A stretch of 64,000 nt of DNA from Mongoliitalea daihaiensis (GCF_021596945.1 NZ_CP063779.1:3384001-3448000); one strand, 5' to 3'; shown: positions 41,478 through 49,472, counted from the first letter of the stretch. The notes: generated by a model from the letters alone, not told the origin. Numbers and translations: made by a program.

Positions 41478-41919
41478 AGCACTCCATTCGATTATGGGGA
41501 AGGCTACCATTAGCCTGACCATCGTAAAGACTGCGGACAATGAACTGACCGTTTCCATTGTTCCCAAATCAGAAGGAACCAGTATTGTTCCTGCCATCAT
41601 TTCAGGCACTCCCGAGGAATTAGATGCTTGTTTTGCAGACTCTATTTCAGGACTTGTTCAGGATACAGAAAATCTAATCCTTAAAAAAGATGCTGCAAGC
41701 AAATCTATTAAGGAAGAAAGTAAACAATCCGTAGCAAAGAAATCTACTGCTAAAGAAGCCAAGAAAGAGGAAGCTCCAAAATCAGAGCCTAAGAAAGTAG
41801 AAGCTAAAAGCGAAGAGCCAAAAACAGAGCAAAAACCTGTTGAGGACAAGGTACAGGAAGCCCCTGTTACAAAGCAAGAACCTGCACAAATTGACATCTT
41901 TGACGACATTTTCGCATGA
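41470..41919 (+). CDS. PRTRC system protein E
   Basis: The 149-residue product has the PRTRC-E N-terminal domain (residues 1-70): KATISLTIVKTADNELTVSI, then ISGTPEELDACFADSI. In this family a strand of this kind is followed by the SGTPEELD signature. A Lys/Glu/Pro-rich linker follows, ending QIDIFDDIFA, a hydrophobic-acidic peptide that could bind a sliding clamp or another partner. It overlaps the clamp-like gene by 4 bases (ATGA). Confidence 0.85.
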   Translation: MFKALHSIMGKATISLTIVKTADNELTVSIVPKSEGTSIVPAIISGTPEELDACFADSISGLVQDTENLILKKDAASKSIKEESKQSVAKKSTAKEAKKEEAPKSEPKKVEAKSEEPKTEQKPVEDKVQEAPVTKQEPAQIDIFDDIFA

Positions 41920-43151
41920 AAGTAAAAAGACTTAAAGAAGTATTGAATACTATTTCTTCGATCATTAAGACAAGAAATGCAAGTATTCCTGTCTTGGAGA
42001 GTATGTACCTGACTCCGGGTAAAGTTATTCTCTCTGATCTTTGCAATTGGATATTGCTTGACTTTCCGCACGAAGTAGAAGGTTTAATTGACTTTGAAAA
42101 ATTCAAGAAGCTTGTTGCTGCAATGGATCCTGCCGACACGGTAGGGTTCAAGCAGAGCATTGAGAAAAAACACATCTACGTAACCATTAATGGTAAAATA
42201 GAAGTGATGTACCCAAGGGAAGAGGAAATGACAAAAGATTTCCCTTTGCAAGAAGAAACCCCCAATGAGCTTTTTCTTGGAGAAATTGATGCCAAAACAC
42301 GGGCTATGTTGTCAGAAGCTTTATTGTTCTCGAGTAATGATGAATTGAGGCCTGCCATGTGCGGGGTTGCTTATGGGCAGTATATATGTGGTACAGACGC
42401 CAATATGCTTTACTTTGAGAAACCTTCGAATCCATGGATTACAGGTTATGAAAGTCTGATTGCAGGCATCAAGAAACAAGAGCCATTTATTCTTACAAAA
42501 GAGGCCGTGAAGTTTATCGAAAAGCAAAAAAGCAATGTAGTAGCTTATGCGCTTTACAATAAAGCTGAAAGACTATCTATTGACAAGAAAGAGCCTTTGA
42601 TTGACTATGCAGCCGGCTATGTGAAGCTTGTGGCCGAGGAAGTGACATTTATAGGTAAATGGGTCTACGAGCGTTATCCTGATTTCCTTAACGTTATTCC
42701 TGATGTTGAAAACACAAACCATCTGGAATATGTGATTGACAGGAAACAGTTTGAAAAATCTGTCAAGCTCGCTATCGTTCAGGCCAATCAAGTAACTTAT
42801 AGGACTGTTTTGGAGCCATCCGAAGATGGAATTACGGTATCCTCAGAGGATCTTGATTATGGCTGGGCTTACAAGAAGAAATTAGCCTGTAAAGTTGAAA
42901 GTGTGCATGTTGAAAAACAGCGACTTGTCATTAATACTCTTGAAGACGGTACATCTGTAGAAGAGATCAAAGAAGTACCACCAATGGAGTTTTATAACAG
43001 AATAGGCTTTAATGGTAAGTTCCTTCTAAAAGTCATTCAAAGAAGCAAAGATGCATATGTATTTATCCAGTCTCAGGCTCCCAGTAGGGGTGCAATTGTG
43101 GATGGAAAGTATTTAATCATGCCAATAATGTTGGATAACCCCGAATATTAA
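41916..43151 (+). CDS. DNA sliding-clamp-like protein (DnaN/beta type)
   Basis: The 411-residue product looks like a DNA polymerase III beta-type clamp: three similar domains, with DELRPAMCGVAYGQYICGTD (residues 141-160) at the usual domain position and a C-terminal end YLIMPIMLDNPEY, comparable to the MPM(R/x)L end of DnaN. Such proteins form rings around DNA and tether polymerases. It lies between PRTRC-E and PRTRC-C and overlaps PRTRC-E by 4 bases. Sequence divergence is high, so a sister family is possible. Confidence 0.78.
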   Translation: MKVKRLKEVLNTISSIIKTRNASIPVLESMYLTPGKVILSDLCNWILLDFPHEVEGLIDFEKFKKLVAAMDPADTVGFKQSIEKKHIYVTINGKIEVMYPREEEMTKDFPLQEETPNELFLGEIDAKTRAMLSEALLFSSNDELRPAMCGVAYGQYICGTDANMLYFEKPSNPWITGYESLIAGIKKQEPFILTKEAVKFIEKQKSNVVAYALYNKAERLSIDKKEPLIDYAAGYVKLVAEEVTFIGKWVYERYPDFLNVIPDVENTNHLEYVIDRKQFEKSVKLAIVQANQVTYRTVLEPSEDGITVSSEDLDYGWAYKKKLACKVESVHVEKQRLVINTLEDGTSVEEIKEVPPMEFYNRIGFNGKFLLKVIQRSKDAYVFIQSQAPSRGAIVDGKYLIMPIMLDNPEY

Positions 43152-43154
43152 ACT

Positions 43155-43355
43155 ATGAAAGTTACCAAGTTAAACAGAGTATTCAAGTTCAAAGACCAAA
43201 CGCTTGAAGACCCAAACATCAAAATGACAACTGTACAAGTAAAGGATTTTTATTCCAATGAATATCCAGAGCTTGTAAATGCGAACATAACCGAAAAGAC
43301 AGAGGGAGACACCATCACTGTAACGTTTCAGACAGCGGTGGGAAAGAAAGGTTAA
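43155..43355 (+). CDS. PRTRC system protein C (ubiquitin-like)
   Basis: The 66-residue product matches PRTRC protein C, classed as a prokaryotic ubiquitin-like family. It contains RVFKFKDQTLEDPN, QVKDFYSNEYPELVNA and a beta-strand end TVTFQTAVGKKG. The small beta-grasp-type size and a C-terminal Gly after GKK fit a protein that could be activated by an E1-like enzyme. It lies 3 bases after the clamp-like gene. Confidence 0.88.
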   Translation: MKVTKLNRVFKFKDQTLEDPNIKMTTVQVKDFYSNEYPELVNANITEKTEGDTITVTFQTAVGKKG

Positions 43356-43376
43356 ACGCTTAAAACAGGAGGAATT

Positions 43377-43499
43377 ATGAGACTCGTACAGATTACCAAA
43401 GAAACATGGGCCGTTTATGAAGGCAGTGTTCAGGTTTTCGTGGGTACACGCGATGAGTGTGTAGAATACCGCAAAGAGGTTATCGAAAGCAGGTATTGA
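43377..43499 (+). CDS. 40-aa protein in PRTRC operon
   Basis: ATG 43377 opens a 40-codon frame: a compact product beginning MRLVQITKETWAVYEGSVQV. An AGGAGGAATT purine-rich stretch precedes the ATG by 4 bases, one of few Shine-Dalgarno-like sites in the window. It lies between protein C and F, so it may be a small accessory. Confidence 0.6.
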   Translation: MRLVQITKETWAVYEGSVQVFVGTRDECVEYRKEVIESRY

Positions 43500-43503
43500 A
43501 TCA

Positions 43504-43528
43504 GGGGAGGGGAAACCCTCCCTTTCTT
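43504..43528 (+). terminator. Hairpin within PRTRC operon
   Basis: GGGAGGG-gaaa-CCCTCCC is followed by TTTCTT. It separates the Ub-like gene from the F-B-ThiF genes and could set their ratio. Confidence 0.65.
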
Positions 43529-43544
43529 ATAATCAACTGACCAA

Positions 43545-43733
43545 ATGAAAGAAAGAAAATTATGGTTGCTCAAAAAAATCAGCCAAGAACTCGAAACAAT
43601 CCGAGAAGAAGTAAAGACACAAAAAGTCACAGAGGAAATAACAAAAGAACTCGACTCTTTGAACCTTCGCACTTCATCAACCAACGAAGAACGAATGATG
43701 CCACCTTCAGAGGAAGTGTTTCTGCTGATCTGA
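43545..43733 (+). CDS. Coiled-coil frame overlapping the F gene, 62 aa
   Basis: The 62-residue helical frame (LWLLKKISQELETIREEVKT) overlaps the next gene by 172 bases in another frame. Its first 40 residues look like real protein, whereas the N-terminus of the overlapping frame there is basic and unstructured. Either both are made or this is the true N-terminal part of the F protein joined by a shift. Confidence 0.5.
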   Translation: MKERKLWLLKKISQELETIREEVKTQKVTEEITKELDSLNLRTSSTNEERMMPPSEEVFLLI

Positions 43734-44704
43734 TTTTAAGAGAAGAAGAATTTTGGCATTACGAAACCACCTTTGATGAATCCCTTGAAGGAGCTTTAAA
43801 AAGTCTTGACATCAACATATTTAATGTTGACAAATACAAGCTGTATAAAGCCATTTACCCCGTCGTGTGCTCCCCTCACTTTGATTTCAACGAAAATGAC
43901 AGCCTCGAAACAGTCATTCACAAAATCAGTGATATGCTCGGAGAAGATAACGGGAACATGTATATCGATGCATCGGAAAACTGCCTTGTACAATTAGAGA
44001 CAAGCTACATTGCCGACACCGTATTTGAACTCAATTACGATTGGGCAGATAGCATCATTGAATCTGGGAACAGAAAGCTGGGTTTAGCCATCAAAAACCT
44101 GTACAACTTTATCATTGCAAGAAACACTGAAATAGGAATTTACGGGAATCATTTCCAAAACTACTGTTTGGAAGATGAAATTGATATTGATATTGAGGAT
44201 ATCGAGCAACTCGAAGATTACCTATGGGTGAAGTGGATATTCAAACATGTGCAATACCTTACTGAGGATCGTGCTTCGTTTCTTAAAGATAAGAGACTTA
44301 AAGTACTAAAATCAAATTTGAGTTCCGGACTCTTCAAAGAAATCGGGATCCATGATGCAGTACAACTGATTATTTCTCTTGATGTAGAACAACACAGGCC
44401 TTATTGCTATTCGCCTTGGGTATTTGAAGGAAGGAAAATCATTGACCCACATTTCGAAGATTCCGGCGACAGGCCAATGGAATGGTTTGAGCATATCTTT
44501 GTAGGATCAGACCGATTGGAAGGATTTGATAATCTGTTCCACATGTCCAACGATTCTGCTGGTAATTTCGGTCACATGATCTATTACAATGTATTTGGAG
44601 ATAACTGGTCATACGAATGCAACGACCTAAAGAATTTCATGGCATGTATTGCTACAATCACCTCTAAAATTTACGAACATATATGCAACCTGTCAAAGGA
44701 ATAA
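43562..44704 (+). CDS. PRTRC system protein F-like
   Basis: The 380-residue product matches PRTRC protein F in size, place and features such as LFEPSHFINQRRTNDATFRG near the start and HDAVQLIISLDVEQHRPYCY with SPWVFEGR later, a region typical of the family. It is mainly helical and acidic. The first 30 residues may be wrong because they overlap the frame at 43545. It overlaps the E2-like gene by 22 bases. Confidence 0.72.
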   Translation: MVAQKNQPRTRNNPRRSKDTKSHRGNNKRTRLFEPSHFINQRRTNDATFRGSVSADLILREEEFWHYETTFDESLEGALKSLDINIFNVDKYKLYKAIYPVVCSPHFDFNENDSLETVIHKISDMLGEDNGNMYIDASENCLVQLETSYIADTVFELNYDWADSIIESGNRKLGLAIKNLYNFIIARNTEIGIYGNHFQNYCLEDEIDIDIEDIEQLEDYLWVKWIFKHVQYLTEDRASFLKDKRLKVLKSNLSSGLFKEIGIHDAVQLIISLDVEQHRPYCYSPWVFEGRKIIDPHFEDSGDRPMEWFEHIFVGSDRLEGFDNLFHMSNDSAGNFGHMIYYNVFGDNWSYECNDLKNFMACIATITSKIYEHICNLSKE

Positions 44705-45387
44705 TATTTTACCACAACAAAGGCAACTCTATGTCTTATGCAGAAACACATCGCATAAGCTATTCGGAGGAAAAGAAAGCATTTATCGCTGTGGACAAAA
44801 GACCAATGAAAATATCAGACCTTGAAATGATCCATGATATTGTTCAGAAGTCAACAACCAGAAAGGAATCCTTTTCTACCTATACCGAAAAAATCCTTGC
44901 CGTTGACTGGCTCTCTCTTTACAGGGGAGGGATCAGAAAAGAAACCTTAAAAATGGTATGGTACACCGAACCACAAGCCTTTAAATTCTTCTTCCCAAAA
45001 GGATTTGTTCCTGGATCAGGAATGTATAACATGCCTTATTTGGTATGGCATTATATAAAAGGAAAGCTTTCAGTATATGCCACCAAGGAAAAACCTTCTT
45101 TATTTAGAAAAACTCAGCTGTTTCATGCTCCACTGCTGAACGTCTATGAAAAAGGCAATGTCTGTATGGGGAGCACCAAGATAGAGTTGTCCAATTCTCA
45201 GTTCCTCGATGAAATTGCCTTAGATATCACTAAAGGGTTTTTTATGAGTGAATTCAACCATCTTCATACAACAATATCCATGGGTACATCCTATCAAAGT
45301 ATGTATGAATACTGTCAAACAAATCCGTTTGACAACGATCACCTGGTACAAATAAACGAAACGCTCGAAAATCTATGCACACTGTAA
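44683..45387 (+). CDS. PRTRC system protein B (E2-like)
   Basis: The 234-residue product matches PRTRC protein B, classed as prokaryotic E2 family D. The segment FHAPLLNVYEKGNVCMGSTK places Cys161 after a beta strand and a GNV, the position of the catalytic Cys in E2-type enzymes. E2 enzymes take an activated ubiquitin-like protein from E1 and pass it on. The gene overlaps F by 22 and the ThiF gene by 13 bases, indicating one coupled unit. Confidence 0.85.
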   Translation: MQPVKGIIFYHNKGNSMSYAETHRISYSEEKKAFIAVDKRPMKISDLEMIHDIVQKSTTRKESFSTYTEKILAVDWLSLYRGGIRKETLKMVWYTEPQAFKFFFPKGFVPGSGMYNMPYLVWHYIKGKLSVYATKEKPSLFRKTQLFHAPLLNVYEKGNVCMGSTKIELSNSQFLDEIALDITKGFFMSEFNHLHTTISMGTSYQSMYEYCQTNPFDNDHLVQINETLENLCTL

Positions 45388-46103
45388 AAAAATACCTCTT
45401 GGAAGATCAGCACGACATAACCGTTGTGCTGATCGGCGCAGGTGGGAGCGGTTCATTTATGCTTTCCAACCTTGCACGAATCAATTACGCCCTTATTAAG
45501 ATGGGAAGAAAAGGCCTCTATACAATTGTTATGGATCCTGATACCGTGTCCGAATTCAACGTAGGAAGACAATTGTTTTCCCCTTCAGATGTGGGCAGGA
45601 ACAAGGCAGAAGTATTAGTGGAACGGATCAATAGAGCATACGGCACCTCTTGGGCTCACAGCTCCAAAAAGATTGATGTAAACACTAAGAAAATAGAGGG
45701 TAATATCATCATTACCTGTGTTGACAATGTAAAAGCACGAAAGCAGGTAAAAAAAGTATTCGGTCAAAAAATTGATGAAATCTATTTCAAAAACCATTAT
45801 TGGCTTGATATGGGCAACGATAAAGATTTTGGACAGGTAATCCTTTCAGACTTGAAAGAGCTTCCAGACATCTTTACGCTGTACCCTAAACTCAAAGACG
45901 GTAAAAAAGATGGCCCAAGCTGCTCAATGGCAGAAAGCCTCAACAGGCAAAGCCTGTTCATTAATTCCACCGTGACACAATTTGCATCAGTTATTCTGTT
46001 TGATTTACTGACTAAAGCTCAAATTGAAAACCATGGAGTGTTCCTGAACTTAAATAGCATGCAAACAAAACCAATGAAATGCATACCTACAAAGCAATCA
46101 TGA
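45375..46103 (+). CDS. PRTRC system ThiF-family protein (E1-like)
   Basis: The 242-residue product is an E1/ThiF-type adenylating enzyme. Residues 21-27 GAGGSGS bind ATP, D54 in MDPDTVS and NVGRQLF (R65) match the family core, TCVDN (residues 114-118) is the usual second acidic motif, and the catalytic Cys candidate is C183 in PSCSMAESLNRQSLFIN. Such enzymes adenylate the C-terminal Gly of ubiquitin-like proteins, presumably PRTRC-C here. The gene overlaps its downstream neighbour by 4 bases. Confidence 0.9.
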   Translation: MHTVKKYLLEDQHDITVVLIGAGGSGSFMLSNLARINYALIKMGRKGLYTIVMDPDTVSEFNVGRQLFSPSDVGRNKAEVLVERINRAYGTSWAHSSKKIDVNTKKIEGNIIITCVDNVKARKQVKKVFGQKIDEIYFKNHYWLDMGNDKDFGQVILSDLKELPDIFTLYPKLKDGKKDGPSCSMAESLNRQSLFINSTVTQFASVILFDLLTKAQIENHGVFLNLNSMQTKPMKCIPTKQS

Positions 46104-46417
46104 CGACAAACGACCTGTTTGTTATCATCAAAGAACTGAGCAAAGAGCTTGAAATAATCAAGTTTAGACGTATAGGCAAACCAGAAACCTTCATAGGGCA
46201 TGTGTTGGTGACTTTCAAAATTAAGGAAGGTGGCGACTTCGGAACCATACTGCAGATCGCATTGACCAGAGATTTTGAAATATTATACAAGGAAGAAAAG
46301 AAAGACTTCTTCGAAAATATCAAAAAATCATCCTCAGACACATTTATTATCCAAGGAGATGAAAATCAGCCAAAAGTTGTGCTTAATCTTGACAAAATTT
46401 ATAACTTTGTTTTATAA
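46100..46417 (+). CDS. Small protein after ThiF gene, 105 aa
   Basis: ATG 46100 overlaps the ThiF stop (ATGA); the frame extending upstream to 46079 is rejected. The 105-residue product starts with a helix (MTTNDLFVIIKELSKELEII), then shows beta strands ending LNLDKIYNFVL. No JAB metalloprotease motif (HxHPxG...) is present, so it is not the missing PRTRC-A. Tight coupling makes it a candidate accessory of the cassette. Confidence 0.65.
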   Translation: MTTNDLFVIIKELSKELEIIKFRRIGKPETFIGHVLVTFKIKEGGDFGTILQIALTRDFEILYKEEKKDFFENIKKSSSDTFIIQGDENQPKVVLNLDKIYNFVL

Positions 46418-46432
46418 AAATAAATAAAGGTT

Positions 46433-46630
46433 ATGGCTAAAAACGATTTTACAGTAAATTGGACGGCAGCAATTTCTGCCGATACAAGGGCGGAAGCTGC
46501 TGAAATAGCGGCTTCCGTACTACAAGATCAGCTTGAAAACATTATCGAGCTGCAAATTGACGGCTTTACTGCAACTCTGCATGGAGGTTTCGTTCAGGAT
46601 GATGAACGGGAGACTATCGAAGAGTTTTAA
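46433..46630 (+). CDS. Unknown acidic protein, 65 aa
   Basis: The 65-residue product is Ala-rich and acidic (TRAEAAEIAASVLQDQLENI) with a short beta part and an acidic end. It is 15 bases after the previous gene. No recognised family. Confidence 0.58.
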   Translation: MAKNDFTVNWTAAISADTRAEAAEIAASVLQDQLENIIELQIDGFTATLHGGFVQDDERETIEEF

Positions 46631-46641
46631 GGGAAGTCTTT

Positions 46642-46652
46642 TATATCACTAA
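46642..46652 (+). promoter_or_regulatory. TATATCACTAA element 11
   Basis: It is flanked by TCTTT and AAAGA arms and ends 26 bases before the 289-residue gene. It is 8 kb from the previous copy, so the PRTRC genes are not separated by it. Confidence 0.65.
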
Positions 46653-46678
46653 AGATTAAACAAAATCAATTATTCATT

Positions 46679-47548
46679 ATGGCCAATGTAAGATTTACCT
46701 GCGAAGAAAAGAAAGGACCGAAAAGCTGTGATGCTCCTAAGGGGGAGTTTTCACTTGGAAATATCACAGGCGTTATGTGTGAAAGATGTTTCGGTGTTGT
46801 TTCTTATACCGTACACAAAGAAGAAAAAGAGTCCAAACCAAAAAAGACTGCCAAAGCAAGTACACCTAAAGCGGCTAAAGCTGTCGTAAATGAAGTACAT
46901 GAACCTGTTGAAACAGGATTTGATCCTGTTGAGCAAACAGAAACAGTTGAAGCTGTTGAGGCTGTAGAAGTTGAAACAGTTCAGCAAGAGCCTGTAAAAG
47001 CAGAAAGTAAATCCTCCATATCAAGAGTTGAAGAATTACTCAAAGAAGGAAAAACTACTGTTGAAATAATCAAGCACTTAAAGACTGAGTTTGGTATGAC
47101 CAGCCGTGAGGCATCTGACTTCTACCGCATAAACTTCTATGAGAAGCAGAAGCAGGAAGAAGAAGCAAACGATGTTGAAGAAGCTCCTGTGGTTCCTGCT
47201 CCTCTCCCTGAAAAAGAAGCAAAAGAACGTGAAGCATCCGCTGTAAAACCTCCAGTAGTAACAACTCAAATCGAAACAAAATCAGAGCCACAAGAAAGAG
47301 ATTTCACGATCGTGGGTATTGATTTAAACGATGAAGACACTTCTTACGGTGTGCACCTGGTAACAGAACACGGTATCGAGTTTGTGTTCAAACACAAAGT
47401 TGCTCCTGAGAAATACGAACAAGGGAAAAATCATGCAAGTCTACTTGTAGGCTCTTTCTTCTGCTTAAGTTTCACTAAACAAAACGAAGACGGAATACCA
47501 TTGGATCCAGTCTTTCTACGCTTTAAGAAAGCAACGGCTACGACCTGA
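46679..47548 (+). CDS. Zn-finger protein with low-complexity linkers, 289 aa
   Basis: The 289-residue product has an N-terminal Cys cluster (C8, C17, C34, C37; CERC) likely to bind zinc, a repetitive Glu/Val/Pro/Lys linker, a central helical segment ISRVEELLKEGKTTVEIIKH, a second linker and a C-terminal beta-rich domain (FTIVGIDLNDEDTSYGVHLV). The layout suggests an adaptor that binds nucleic acid or protein partners. Family unknown. Confidence 0.68.
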   Translation: MANVRFTCEEKKGPKSCDAPKGEFSLGNITGVMCERCFGVVSYTVHKEEKESKPKKTAKASTPKAAKAVVNEVHEPVETGFDPVEQTETVEAVEAVEVETVQQEPVKAESKSSISRVEELLKEGKTTVEIIKHLKTEFGMTSREASDFYRINFYEKQKQEEEANDVEEAPVVPAPLPEKEAKEREASAVKPPVVTTQIETKSEPQERDFTIVGIDLNDEDTSYGVHLVTEHGIEFVFKHKVAPEKYEQGKNHASLLVGSFFCLSFTKQNEDGIPLDPVFLRFKKATATT

Positions 47549-47661
47549 TTATTTTTGAAAAATAATATACCATAAAGGTATATTTATTCAAATAATTCAT
47601 AATTTTACAGCTGTTGAACTCCTTCTCGGGGTGTTCGCAGTTGTTAAATGTTTGGTCAGGA

Positions 47662-47692
47662 AGCCGATGCTGAAAAGTATCGGCTTTTTCTA
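47662..47692 (+). terminator. Terminator
   Basis: AGCCGAT pairs with ATCGGCT around a 10-nt loop and is followed by T4. The 190-base gap here also holds the 16-nt repeat GTTAAATGTTTGGTCA (47643-47658). Confidence 0.8.
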
Positions 47693-47738
47693 TTTATCCA
47701 TGTATTAAAATTTCAATTCAAATTAATTTCCAATCTCT

Positions 47739-48647
47739 ATGCAAGTATCTGCAGCAAGAAAATCAACCGAAGGAGGAGAAGGCTCCTTAAAGAAGTTCAC
47801 GGGTGTGGCTTCATTGTATGTTAAATCGTTCAACCCTTCAAAAGCCGAGCTTGAAGCTATGGGCATGAAGGCTGATCAAGAACCTGTTTACCTGTTGAAA
47901 GATGAAAACGGTAAAGTTACAGGTGTACGTTTTGCTTTTCTATTGGAAGGCAAAAATGGTGACGATCTGATTAGATCTACTGTCAATCTTTTTATCAGAA
48001 GAGAGTTGATGGAATCCAAAAAAGAAGGTCAAGAGTCCAAGTTCAATTACATCGACAAGTTCGGTAAAACAAGTTTTGAGTTTCCCTCTGCTGTGGCTTC
48101 CGGTAATCTTTCTGCCAATTGGCTTGAAAGAGACGGCTTAAGAAAAGCCTGCAAAGGTGAGGGCGAGGTGATAGACTTTGTTAGATGCTACCTGAACCAT
48201 GGAGCAAAAGACGAGTGCTATTTTACCAAGGATGATTTCGACAAAATGTTTGCCGGCAATTTCACTGACTTCCGTAAGAATGTGATCAAACCAGGTCAAG
48301 AATTTGACAATCGTGTAAAGGTATTATTGTGCATCCGTCAAAAGGATGGCAAAGAGTATCAGGATGTTTACAACCGTAAGTTCGAAAGAGCTTGGGCAAT
48401 GGACTTTGGCTACTTGCACAAAAGCTTATTAAGAAATAAGCAGAATGATTTCTTCTATGGTCCAATCGGTGAAACGTATGCTGTCTCAGACTTTGAACTC
48501 AGAGAGTATACAGGTCAACAAAATGCTGCTGCTTCTGCTTATGCCGGTGCCGGTCATGCTGCTATGGCTGAAAATCCTTTGGCTGCTGCTGCTGTTGACA
48601 TTTTCGGTGGCGGTGGAGCTGCTGCAGATGATGATCTGCCGTTCTAA
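47739..48647 (+). CDS. SSB-like protein
   Basis: The 302-residue product looks like a phage single-stranded-DNA-binding protein: a beta-rich domain of about 240 residues (GVASLYVKSFNPSKAELEAM), a flexible Ala/Gly-rich linker and an acidic tail ADDDLPF identical in type to that of bacterial SSB. It would coat ssDNA during replication and recombination and recruit partners through its tail. The gene stands before the Sak4-like ATPase gene, which fits a recombination pair. Confidence 0.78.
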   Translation: MQVSAARKSTEGGEGSLKKFTGVASLYVKSFNPSKAELEAMGMKADQEPVYLLKDENGKVTGVRFAFLLEGKNGDDLIRSTVNLFIRRELMESKKEGQESKFNYIDKFGKTSFEFPSAVASGNLSANWLERDGLRKACKGEGEVIDFVRCYLNHGAKDECYFTKDDFDKMFAGNFTDFRKNVIKPGQEFDNRVKVLLCIRQKDGKEYQDVYNRKFERAWAMDFGYLHKSLLRNKQNDFFYGPIGETYAVSDFELREYTGQQNAAASAYAGAGHAAMAENPLAAAAVDIFGGGGAAADDDLPF

Positions 48648-48655
48648 ATCTTTTC

Positions 48656-48683
48656 GGGGTCTGCATACTGCAGGCCCTTTTTA
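48656..48683 (+). terminator. Terminator
   Basis: GGGTCTGCA pairs with TGCAGGCCC around TAC and is followed by T5. Confidence 0.75.
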
Positions 48684-48716
48684 TCCTTTAAGCAATCCAA
48701 AACATTTAAATAACCT

Positions 48717-49463
48717 ATGAATTTACTTACTCTTATTGTAGGACAGCCGTCCACAGGAAAAACCACTTCTTTGAGAAACCTTGGTAAAGATGCCATTATC
48801 ATCAATTGCGAACGCAAGGAATTGCCTTTCCTTTCCAATGGTGCAGTAAATTACCCACTCGGTAAAAGGGCTGCAACACCTGGAACCGAAACAAAACCTG
48901 CTATCCCTGCCATGTCGGCAAAAGAACATATGTATTTTGTTCTTGATCAGGTAAATGCATCAGACAAGTTCAAGTATGTCATTATTGACTCGTTCTCTGC
49001 TTATGCAGATATGATCATGGCTGAGTCCAAAGCCAAGTACAAAGGCTGGGATATAATGACCAACTACAATACGGCCGTTTATGACTTCTTTGAGAAGTTG
49101 AAAGAACTCAAAAACAAATTCATATTTGTGATTTCACACGTAGAGTATTTGAGTGATGCCGATGGAAACACGGTGATCAGAACAAAGGTCAAAGGAAAGG
49201 AATGGGAGGGTCTGGTTGAGAAAGAGGCTACCTGCGTACTGTATTCAAGGTTCCAGAAAAAAGAAAGCGGTAATGGAGTTTTCTATCAGTTTGTAACCAA
49301 TTCCGATGGATACCTTCCGGGGAAAACACCTATGAACATGTTTGATACCGAAACCCAGCTGTACGTGGACAATGACTTGAAAATGATCATTGACAGGTAC
49401 AGGGAGTTTTACAAGCTTGATGAAAACCTCAAGAAAATTGTAGATGTGTCTGCAATGGTCTAA
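48717..49463 (+). CDS. Sak4-like RecA-family ATPase
   Basis: The 248-residue product has Walker A GQPSTGKTTS (residues 9-18) and a Walker B-like strand YVIIDSFSAYAD near residue 84, followed by FIFVISHVEY, the layout of Sak4 and related phage RecA-like ATPases. The C-terminal part is helical. Sak4 proteins help annealing or strand exchange together with an SSB. The gene is 69 bases after the SSB-like gene. Confidence 0.85.
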   Translation: MNLLTLIVGQPSTGKTTSLRNLGKDAIIINCERKELPFLSNGAVNYPLGKRAATPGTETKPAIPAMSAKEHMYFVLDQVNASDKFKYVIIDSFSAYADMIMAESKAKYKGWDIMTNYNTAVYDFFEKLKELKNKFIFVISHVEYLSDADGNTVIRTKVKGKEWEGLVEKEATCVLYSRFQKKESGNGVFYQFVTNSDGYLPGKTPMNMFDTETQLYVDNDLKMIIDRYREFYKLDENLKKIVDVSAMV

Positions 49464-49472
49464 AAGACTAAG

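Noticed and set aside
45223-45234. GATATCACTAAA in the E2-like gene as another promoter-like element
   Set aside because: It lies inside a well-supported coding region, lacks the leading T and no start codon follows.
46100-46417. The missing PRTRC-A (JAB) protein
   Set aside because: No HxHPxG-type metal motif is present and the protein is too small.
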